From: CANGYM01 sp044235825
GTDB taxonomy: Bacteria > Pseudomonadota > Alphaproteobacteria > JAJTHO01 > CANGYM01
Assembly: GCA_044235825.1 (NCBI GenBank)
Contig: JBIIHL010000010.1
Coordinates: 1-41,767, forward strand
Reading direction: 5' to 3'
DNA: 41,767 nucleotides
In this document: piece by piece, positions 25,333 to 31,617 of the stretch
Layout of the letters: every line of letters starts with the position of its first letter
How positions within the stretch are numbered: the first letter of the stretch is position 1
Notes under the pieces: model-generated
What the model was told of the DNA's origin: nothing
Database searches by the model: none
The model's input: the letters and a program-made list of their open reading frames with translations, nothing else
Position numbers and translations under genes: made by a program

Positions 25333-25751
25333 GCCCCCGTCACCAGATGCAGGATCTTTAACAGCGGATCATCCGCCGGCAAAATGTTGTGTCCCTGCAG
25401 TTCGGATAATCGCAGCCACATCAGGGGTTGTCCCTCCAACCCCTCAGGCGTTCCCGACCATTGATGACAGCGATAGGCCAACATCAGAATGTTGCCGTCC
25501 TGATAGGTGTGTTCAATAAATGTCAGGGGTTTCAAATCCTCAGGGTCCACGGTGATGCCCAGTTCCTCTTTCAGTTCCCGCACCAGACCGGCGCGGGGGG
25601 ATTCCCCCTCATGAATCTTTCCCCCTGGGAATTCCAGATAGCCTTCCCATGACTTGCCCGCCGGACGCTGGGCAAACAAAAACCGTTTCTGCGCATCCAT
25701 CAGAATGGCGGCCCCCACCAATGTCAGGCCCCCGCCCAAGGTCTGATGCAT
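25329..25751 (-). CDS. mutT: Nudix hydrolase, 8-oxo-dGTP diphosphatase type (MutT)
   Basis: A 140-residue Nudix protein that would remove oxidised nucleotides before they enter DNA. The Nudix box is intact, running from GKIHEGE to REL-KEELGI, and is preceded by the MutT-like EGYLEFPGG. The C-terminal WLRLSEL and ILPADDPLLKIL match MutT. The ATG at 25751 sits 4 bases after the argJ stop, so it is probably the second gene of an argJ-mutT unit. The upstream in-frame start at 25793 lies in argJ and is rejected. Confidence 0.88.
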   Translation of the reverse strand: MHQTLGGGLTLVGAAILMDAQKRFLFAQRPAGKSWEGYLEFPGGKIHEGESPRAGLVRELKEELGITVDPEDLKPLTFIEHTYQDGNILMLAYRCHQWSGTPEGLEGQPLMWLRLSELQGHNILPADDPLLKILHLVTGA

Positions 25752-25755
25752 GATG

Positions 25756-26973
25756 TTAACTCCGGTAACTGGCGTTAATGTCGATATAGGCATGGGTCAA
25801 ATCACATCCCCATGCATGGCCGCGGGCCGATCCCATCCCCAAATCAATGTCAATACGGATCTCGTCTTCTTTCAAATGCTGCGCAAAAGGGGATTCGTCA
25901 AAGGGGGTGATGCGCCCCTCTGATACCACCAACGGGTGCCCCCCCAGCTGTACGGTCAAGCGGGCGGGATCCAGTGCCACGCCGCTTTTGCCAATGGCGG
26001 CAACAATCCGGCCCCAGTTGGCATCCTCAGCGGCGATGGCGGTTTTGACTAAGGGCGATTCGGCCACCGCCATGGCCACGGCTTTGGCATCAAGGGTGCT
26101 GGCGGCCCCCGTAACGGTGACGGTGATCAGCTTACGGGCGCCTTCTCCGTCACGGATAATCTGCAGGGCCAAATCTTGGCAGACGTGGGTCAGGGCCGCT
26201 TCAAACGCCAAATGATCCTCCGGTGTTAAGGGCACCACCCCCGTGGCCGCCAGCATCAAACTGTCGCTGGTGGAGGTATCCGTATCCACAGAAATGCAAT
26301 TAAACGTCTGATCCGCCGCCCGCGTCAGCATGGGCTGCAGAATATCAGGATCAACGGCCGCATCGGTGACAACGTAACTCAGCATGGTGGCCATGTTGGG
26401 TTTGATCATGCCCGATCCCTTGGCAATGCCATTGAACGTCACAATGGCCCCGCTGGGCAAATGCACCTGATGTGTGGCCCGTTTGGGATAGGTATCGGTG
26501 GTGGCGATGGCATCGCTGGCGGCGTCCCAGCCTTCGGGCTTGGCACTGGCAATTAGGGCGGCATGGTGGGGCAGGATGCGGGCTACGGGAAAGGGCTCCC
26601 CAATGATCCCCGTGGCACTGTGGGCAATCTGATCAGGGGAGCAGTGCAGGTGGTTGGCCAGATCCGCAGCGATGGCCTCCACCGCGTCATAGCCTGCTTT
26701 TCCCGTAAAGACGTTGGCATTGCCCGCCACAATGGATATGGCGCGGACAGTTCCGCCAGCGGCCACGCGGCGGCTGTGTTTCACTGACGGCGCGGCGGTG
26801 GCAGACAGGGTAAACACACCGGCAAAACTGGCCGGACGATCAAACACAAACAGCGTCACATCGTCGCGCCCCTGATACCGCACGCCCGCGGCGGCCGTGG
26901 CCACACGCACCCCCGCCATGGGGGGCAGAGAGATTATGCTTTTGGGGGCAAGGGGAGAACGCGTCAACGCCAT
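25756..26973 (-). CDS. argJ: bifunctional glutamate N-acetyltransferase / amino-acid acetyltransferase
   Basis: Recycles the acetyl group between acetylornithine and glutamate in arginine synthesis. The 405-residue length is normal for ArgJ. The self-cleavage site is KPNMATMLSYVVTDA with T196 as the nucleophile that becomes the new N-terminus of the beta chain. Other marks are VAGNANVFTG, SATGIIGEP and the end DLTHAYIDINASYRS. Whether it can also use acetyl-CoA cannot be told from sequence. It is divergent from thyX and followed by mutT. Confidence 0.97.
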   Translation of the reverse strand: MALTRSPLAPKSIISLPPMAGVRVATAAAGVRYQGRDDVTLFVFDRPASFAGVFTLSATAAPSVKHSRRVAAGGTVRAISIVAGNANVFTGKAGYDAVEAIAADLANHLHCSPDQIAHSATGIIGEPFPVARILPHHAALIASAKPEGWDAASDAIATTDTYPKRATHQVHLPSGAIVTFNGIAKGSGMIKPNMATMLSYVVTDAAVDPDILQPMLTRAADQTFNCISVDTDTSTSDSLMLAATGVVPLTPEDHLAFEAALTHVCQDLALQIIRDGEGARKLITVTVTGAASTLDAKAVAMAVAESPLVKTAIAAEDANWGRIVAAIGKSGVALDPARLTVQLGGHPLVVSEGRITPFDESPFAQHLKEDEIRIDIDLGMGSARGHAWGCDLTHAYIDINASYRS

Positions 26974-27039
26974 AATGGTTCTTTCGTTTTTGCAGATCCG
27001 TTGTTAAGATGGCCAACATTGAAAAACGTTTTGCCCGTC

Positions 27040-27948
27040 ATGTCCACAGAAAAATCCAAAGACACCCACCCCACGCGCCGCGCTGTTGCCGATGGGATCG
27101 AGCCCTTGCTCTATGAAGCCATCCCCGTTTTGGATCATGGCTTTGTGCGGGTGATTGATTATATGGGCAATGATGCCGCCATCACGCAGGCCGCCCGCGT
27201 GTCTTACGGCAGTGGCACCAAACAGGTGCAGCAGGATCGGGGGTTGATTCGGTATTTAATGCGCCACTGGCACACCACCCCGTTTGAAATGTGTGAAATC
27301 AAATTGCACGTCAAACTGCCCATCTTTGTGGCCCGTCAGTGGATTCGTCACCGCACGGCCAATGTGAATGAGTATTCCGCCCGCTATTCCATCATGGATA
27401 AAGAATTTTATCTGCCCAGTCCCGAACACTGCGCCCCCCAATCCCAAAACAACAAACAGGGGCGTCAGCCCGATCCCCTGTCCCCCCAGCGCACGGCGGA
27501 GGTTCTGGAGATCTTAAAACAGGACGCCACGCGCTGTTATGATGATTACATCGCCCTGATGAACACGGACGAGGCCGGCCATGTCCTGAACGAAGGCACC
27601 GAGGGTCTGGCGCGAGAGCTGGCCCGCATGAACCTGACCCTGAATTATTATACCCAGTGGTACTGGAAAATTGATCTGCACAATCTGTTTCATTTCCTGT
27701 ATTTGCGGGCGGACCGTCATGCGCAGTACGAAATTCGGGTCTATGCTGATGTGATTTACGATATTGTCAAACAGTGGGTGCCTGTGGCGGCAGAGGCCTT
27801 TGAGGAATACCGCCTGCACGGCGCCCACCTGTCCAAAACCATGGTCACCATGGTGCAAAAACTCTGGCGCGGCGAGCCCGTGGATCAAGCCACATCCGGC
27901 CTATCCGCCCGCGAGTGGGACGATTTTATGGCGGTGGTGGAGCCGTAA
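27040..27948 (+). CDS. thyX: flavin-dependent thymidylate synthase
   Basis: Methylates dUMP to dTMP using FAD, NADPH and methylene-tetrahydrofolate, an alternative to ThyA. From ATG 27040 the protein has 302 residues. The ThyX signature RHRTANVNEYSARYS begins at R103. Substrate-binding segments are TPFEMCEIKLHVKLPIF and the C-terminal LFHFLYLRADRHAQYEIR. An in-frame TTG at 27001 is possible, but ATG is preferred; neither has a strong ribosome site. The gene stands alone, divergent from argJ. Confidence 0.96.
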   Translation: MSTEKSKDTHPTRRAVADGIEPLLYEAIPVLDHGFVRVIDYMGNDAAITQAARVSYGSGTKQVQQDRGLIRYLMRHWHTTPFEMCEIKLHVKLPIFVARQWIRHRTANVNEYSARYSIMDKEFYLPSPEHCAPQSQNNKQGRQPDPLSPQRTAEVLEILKQDATRCYDDYIALMNTDEAGHVLNEGTEGLARELARMNLTLNYYTQWYWKIDLHNLFHFLYLRADRHAQYEIRVYADVIYDIVKQWVPVAAEAFEEYRLHGAHLSKTMVTMVQKLWRGEPVDQATSGLSAREWDDFMAVVEP

Positions 27949-28045
27949 CGGGGGACAGAGGACAGATAGATGAGAGGGTGTTCCCTCTCCCGCTTGGGGG
28001 GAAATGGTGTTGGGGGTTGGTCAATAACACTAAAAAAACTAAAGA

Positions 28046-28074
28046 TTGTTTAATAAAAAAGATGGTGTTATAGT
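28046..28074 (+). promoter_or_regulatory. promoter of the 28123 gene
   Basis: TTGTTT at 28046 and TATAGT at 28069 are spaced by exactly 17 bases in AT-rich sequence, about 50 bases before the start codon. The match to a housekeeping promoter is good. Confidence 0.65.
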
Positions 28075-28122
28075 TGGGTGTGATTCAAATAGCATAGTAT
28101 TGTTTTAAGTGGGGCATTGATC

Positions 28123-28737
28123 ATGAGCGTTTTGGCGACACAACAACAGACAGCTGCACCGGCCAATACCATTGTGCGCTTTTCTAGGAGCTCTCCCTCT
28201 CCTACAGCTGAGGCCCCCACAGCGACGAATAATAATTTTCTTGCAAAGAGCGTTCTTACCATTTCCGCTGTCCTGAATCGAGAAAACTTGGAGGCCTTGT
28301 ATAGATTGCTTAGTGGTCGGCATTTTGATCCACAGCGTTTGCCGTATGGAAGTTATAATGATCATCAGGATTTGACCCGTCAATGCGAGGGGGTATTGGG
28401 CAGTGTAACTATAAGAACAAGTCCGGAGTCTAATAATTCCATAGGGCCAAGAACAGTTTTTTCCACCGCCTATGGTAATGATATAAGCGGTTTTCTTGAG
28501 GCGAAAATCACCGATACCACGGCAAGACTTGAGGCAGCGAGAAACAATCCAGAGAATCCTCGCTTAGAAGCGGAGGCTCGTGAGGCTGTTTACACAACAG
28601 TGGCGGTCGCCTATGGAAATCAAGAGGTTCGGGATTTGCTATCACAAGAAGGGCAAGATGGACTTGTGGCTATAGAGAATCAGTATTGCCAGACGTATGG
28701 GGACAACGTCCGTCCTATTAGTATGAGCCAAGGATAA
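28123..28737 (+). CDS. unrecognised 204-residue protein
   Basis: I do not recognise this protein. It starts at ATG 28123 (GTGGGG nearby as ribosome site; the in-frame TTG at 28117 is rejected). The first ~45 residues are low-complexity, rich in Ser, Thr, Ala, Pro and Gln, with no membrane segment. The remainder is acidic and helical (EAKITDTTARLEAARNNPE; LEAEAREAVYTTVAVAYGN) with two cysteines (QCEGVL; YCQTYG). Its own strong promoter, AT-rich codons unlike the neighbouring housekeeping genes and a disordered N-terminus are features of lineage-specific genes and of some secreted effectors; the latter is only a possibility. Confidence 0.55.
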   Translation: MSVLATQQQTAAPANTIVRFSRSSPSPTAEAPTATNNNFLAKSVLTISAVLNRENLEALYRLLSGRHFDPQRLPYGSYNDHQDLTRQCEGVLGSVTIRTSPESNNSIGPRTVFSTAYGNDISGFLEAKITDTTARLEAARNNPENPRLEAEAREAVYTTVAVAYGNQEVRDLLSQEGQDGLVAIENQYCQTYGDNVRPISMSQG

Positions 28738-28780
28738 GCCTCCCCTTTCTCTGGGCTTTCTGCTTGTTCCCCGTCCCCCC

Positions 28781-28993
28781 TCATCCCCCAAACACAGGGC
28801 GCACAATTTCCACCGCATCCCCGGATTTTAAAACGGTTTTTGACCAATCAGAACGGGGAACCACAACGCCTTGATGGGCCATGGCTAGGCTTTGGGCGGG
28901 ATCATGGCCCAGATGGGTTAAAAGGGCCTCCAGCGTATCCACGCCCTCGGGCACTGTGACGGACTCACCGGAAACGGTCAGGCAAACCGGCAT
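28781..28993 (-). CDS. thiS: ThiS-type sulfur carrier protein (thiamine synthesis)
   Basis: A 70-residue ubiquitin-fold protein ending in the diagnostic Gly-Gly (RPVFGG), which is adenylated and thiocarboxylated to donate sulfur for the thiazole ring. Middle motifs LEALLTHLG, VVVPRSDW and GDAVEIVRPV match ThiS better than MoaD. The start at 28993 lies two bases after the pdhA stop, so translation is coupled to pdhA, an unusual partner. No other thi gene is seen beside it; the MoeB/ThiF-rhodanese protein at 24232 could be its activator. Confidence 0.85.
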   Translation of the reverse strand: MPVCLTVSGESVTVPEGVDTLEALLTHLGHDPAQSLAMAHQGVVVPRSDWSKTVLKSGDAVEIVRPVFGG

Positions 28994-28995
28994 GG

Positions 28996-29970
28996 CTAAG
29001 CCACCAAAATATCGGTCCACAATTCGGCTTCGTCGGGCTCGGGGCTTTCTTTGGCAAAGGTCACGGCTTCGGCCATGATCTCTTTGATGTCTTTATCAAT
29101 GGCGCCCAAATCAGCCTCGGTGATGCCCTGTCCCAGAATCAGGGAACGCAGGGTTTCAATCACATCATGCTTTTCCTTCATGCTTTCCAGTTCTTCCTTG
29201 GTGCGGTATTTGGCGGGATCCGACATGGAATGGCCGCGGTAACGATAGGTTTTCATCTCCAAAATGACGGGGCCCTTGCCGCTTTTGCAGTGGGCCACGG
29301 CCTCTTTGGCGGCTTCATAGACAGTTAGGACGTTCATACCATCCACAGCCCACCCAGGAATATCAAAACCAGCGCCGCGACGGTATAAATCGGTGGTGCT
29401 GCTGGCCCGCGCCACAGAGGTTCCCATACCGTACTGGTTGTTTTCAATGACATAAATTACGGGCAGTTTCCACAGGCTGGCCATGTTAAAGGACTCATAA
29501 ACCTGTCCCTGATTCACCGCCCCATCCCCCAGATAGGTCACACAGACATTGTTTTGTTTGCGGTATTGGTAATTAAAGGCAATGCCCGTGCCCAAAGGCA
29601 CCTGAGCGCCCACAATCCCGTGGCCCCCAAAGAAATTCTTTTCCCGCGAAAACATATGCATGGACCCGCCTTTACCGCGGGAATAGCCATCACGCCGTCC
29701 GGTTAATTCAGCCATAACCCCTTTGGGATCCATACCACAGGCCAACATATGCCCATGATCGCGGTAACTGGTGATGATGGCATCATCAGGGGTCAGCGCC
29801 GCCTGCATCCCCACAACCACACCCTCTTGGCCGATATACAGGTGACAGAATCCGCCGATCAAACCCATACCATACAGCTGGCCGGCCCGTTCTTCAAAGC
29901 GCCGGATCGCCACCATATCCCTGTAAAACGACAACAACACATCGCGACTGTAGGGGAGTTTTTTTGCCAT
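28996..29970 (-). CDS. pdhA: pyruvate dehydrogenase E1 component, alpha subunit
   Basis: A 324-residue thiamine-diphosphate subunit that with PdhB decarboxylates pyruvate. Motifs are MVAIRRFEERAGQLYGMG (about 19-36), YRDHGHMLACGMDP, GKGGSMHMF, the ThDP motif GDGAVNQGQVYESFNMA ending in NNQYGMGTS, and the phosphorylation-loop-like YRYRGHSMSDP. AAAGGA precedes ATG 29970. pdhB would normally follow; here thiS does and no E1 beta or E2 gene is in the window. Close relatives act on branched-chain 2-oxo acids or acetoin, but the motif wording favours pyruvate. Confidence 0.93.
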   Translation of the reverse strand: MAKKLPYSRDVLLSFYRDMVAIRRFEERAGQLYGMGLIGGFCHLYIGQEGVVVGMQAALTPDDAIITSYRDHGHMLACGMDPKGVMAELTGRRDGYSRGKGGSMHMFSREKNFFGGHGIVGAQVPLGTGIAFNYQYRKQNNVCVTYLGDGAVNQGQVYESFNMASLWKLPVIYVIENNQYGMGTSVARASSTTDLYRRGAGFDIPGWAVDGMNVLTVYEAAKEAVAHCKSGKGPVILEMKTYRYRGHSMSDPAKYRTKEELESMKEKHDVIETLRSLILGQGITEADLGAIDKDIKEIMAEAVTFAKESPEPDEAELWTDILVA

Positions 29971-30125
29971 AACGGAATCCTTTGTCTAATGTCCTGACCC
30001 TTGTTTTAATCCCACCAGAATGTTTTGGCAAGGGCAGAGACAGAAGGGAGACACAGAGGACAGAAGGATGGGTTTACCCCCCATGCGAAAGGGCTGGGGG
30101 GGCTGAAGTCAAACCACAGAAAGCG

Positions 30126-31298
30126 TTAATCGGCGTCCCCTTCGGATCGTGTGGTGCGGCGAAATTCATAGGCGACTTCTTCAATGCGCTCAAAGAGTTT
30201 TTTCATGCGCTGTTCTTTGTCCTCTAAAAACGCTTTTTTCTCTTCGTAATCAGCATTAAAGGCTTTGCGCTCTTCATGAAGACGCTCTTCCATATCCTGA
30301 ACATCCTTCTGACGCAAACGCAGGACTTTTTCGCGGGCGGCTAGGGTGGACTCTCTGTCCTCCAGAACCTGTTCCCAGCTGCTGAGATCTCCAAAATGTC
30401 TGGTTTCTTTGGTCTGGTTTTCGCCTTGGTTCATGGAGACATCCTTTGGGTTTTGGGAAGATTCTAAGGGTGCGGTGAAAGGGTCTTTAGCCTCTTCTCC
30501 TTTGGTCATCGGGGAAGAGAGAAACGATCGAATATCATCTGTCAAATCCTTATTTTCCTCTGGGGAAACAAAAACAGGGTGGGTTTGTTCTGCCAAAGCG
30601 TGAAGTGCTTTTTCCATATCTTGTTCTTCTTCATCAGTCATTTGAGACTCTGCGCGTCTGAGGATCTCTTCGGCCTCAGAAGGCATCTCTTCGTTAGCAC
30701 CATCAAACCGATAATACCGCACTTTGGTTTCCGTGTTCTCGTCTTCTTTTTCAAACAGGGGTTCTGCGATGGTATCAGTGGATTCAGACGGATTGATGTT
30801 CATAAAGACCTCTTGGGATGGGGATTCAGAAGGAGCGTCTAGGGCAGGCGATAAGACAGAAGTATGTTCAGGACCCTCATTCATAACGTCATCTATCTCA
30901 GCGTCATCTTTTTGGACAGGCTGACAGGGTACATCCAGTTTTTCACAGGCTTGGACAACTTTGAATACCTTTTTTTCCAAAGGGGATTTTGTGGAATCAG
31001 TCGGATTGGTTTTCATGGTAATCTCTTGGGATGAGGGTTCAAAAGGAGAATCTGTCGCAAGGGGTAAAACAAAAATACGATCCCAATCCTCATCCGTAAT
31101 TTCAACAGTGTTCGGATCATCTTTTGGGACATTTCGGCATGGCACATTAAGTTTTGCACAGGCCGCCATAACCTTGAACACCTGATCATCGTGATTGTAA
31201 ACCCAGACCTGGCGCTCTTTGTCATAAACAAACAAACGCCAAAGGAGATCTCGGTCCTTAGAAAAATTAGAAAAATTGGAAGGATGAGACGGATTCAT
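30126..31298 (-). CDS. unrecognised acidic repeat / coiled-coil protein (390 residues)
   Basis: No known family recognised. The first half contains a tandem duplication with a 71-residue period: residues about 40-103 and 111-174 share VFKV, a C-x6-C pair (C47/C54; C118/C125), KDD, and a Pro/Ser-rich stretch ending in SQE followed by M-x-x-NP. The N-terminus (MNPSHPS) looks like the tail of a third unit. The middle is acidic (EEILRRAESQMTDEEEQD). Residues about 305-380 are a long charged coiled coil (LRLRQKDVQDMEERLHEERK). No signal peptide or membrane helix. The leader is very short, see the promoter at 31314-31342. pdhA begins 155 bases downstream on the same strand. Confidence 0.65.
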   Translation of the reverse strand: MNPSHPSNFSNFSKDRDLLWRLFVYDKERQVWVYNHDDQVFKVMAACAKLNVPCRNVPKDDPNTVEITDEDWDRIFVLPLATDSPFEPSSQEITMKTNPTDSTKSPLEKKVFKVVQACEKLDVPCQPVQKDDAEIDDVMNEGPEHTSVLSPALDAPSESPSQEVFMNINPSESTDTIAEPLFEKEDENTETKVRYYRFDGANEEMPSEAEEILRRAESQMTDEEEQDMEKALHALAEQTHPVFVSPEENKDLTDDIRSFLSSPMTKGEEAKDPFTAPLESSQNPKDVSMNQGENQTKETRHFGDLSSWEQVLEDRESTLAAREKVLRLRQKDVQDMEERLHEERKAFNADYEEKKAFLEDKEQRMKKLFERIEEVAYEFRRTTRSEGDAD

Positions 31299-31313
31299 TT
31301 TGAGTATTTATTT

Positions 31314-31342
31314 ATAATATCTCAACCTTTTACCACAAACAA
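31314..31342 (-). promoter_or_regulatory. promoter of the acidic coiled-coil gene
   Basis: On the minus strand TTGTTT (31342 to 31337), a 17-base spacer and TATTAT (31319 to 31314) form a strong housekeeping-type promoter. Transcription would start about 8-10 bases before ATG 31298, leaving room for little or no ribosome site, and none is seen. Confidence 0.65.
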
Positions 31343-31468
31343 AAAAAGAAAGCAATAGTTTTTTAACCAAATAAAAACCAAAAAAGAAAATTGATTCAGA
31401 AAAAAAGGTAACTGCTCCATAACTGACCCATTAAAAAAAGCGCAAATTGAAAATATGGCGGGAAACTC

Positions 31469-31545
31469 TGGCGCGCTCGATTGGACTTGAACCAACGACC
31501 CTCAGATTCGGAATCTGATACTCTATCCAGCTGAGCTACGAGCGC
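31469..31545 (-). tRNA. tRNA-Arg (anticodon CCG)
   Basis: The minus strand folds as a complete cloverleaf. The acceptor stem is GCGCTCG with CGAGCGC, the D-arm begins GCTCAG and the anticodon stem is TCAGA/TCTGA. The loop TTCCGAA gives anticodon CCG, and the T-arm is GTTGG-TTCAAGT-CCAAT. The discriminator is G and CCA is encoded. It reads CGG arginine codons. Total 77 bases. Confidence 0.97.
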
Positions 31546-31570
31546 TTTTTCCTAAACAAGCAAGACCAAA

Positions 31571-31599
31571 ACTATATAAGATCTTTCCCATCAGAGCAA
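31571..31599 (-). promoter_or_regulatory. promoter of the tRNA-Arg gene
   Basis: On the minus strand TTGCTC (31599 to 31594), a 17-base spacer and TATAGT (31576 to 31571) lie about 25 bases before the mature tRNA 5' end. The boxes share the divergent spacer with the AsmA-like gene. Confidence 0.6.
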
Positions 31600-31617
31600 C
31601 ATTTTGTATCATGGGCC

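Noticed and set aside
27001..27039. TTG start for thyX adding 13 residues
   Set aside because: An ATG at 27040 is available and the extra residues are not recognisable ThyX sequence; not fully excluded.
31430..31468. Terminator after tRNA-Arg
   Set aside because: On the minus strand there is a T-run downstream but no convincing hairpin before it.
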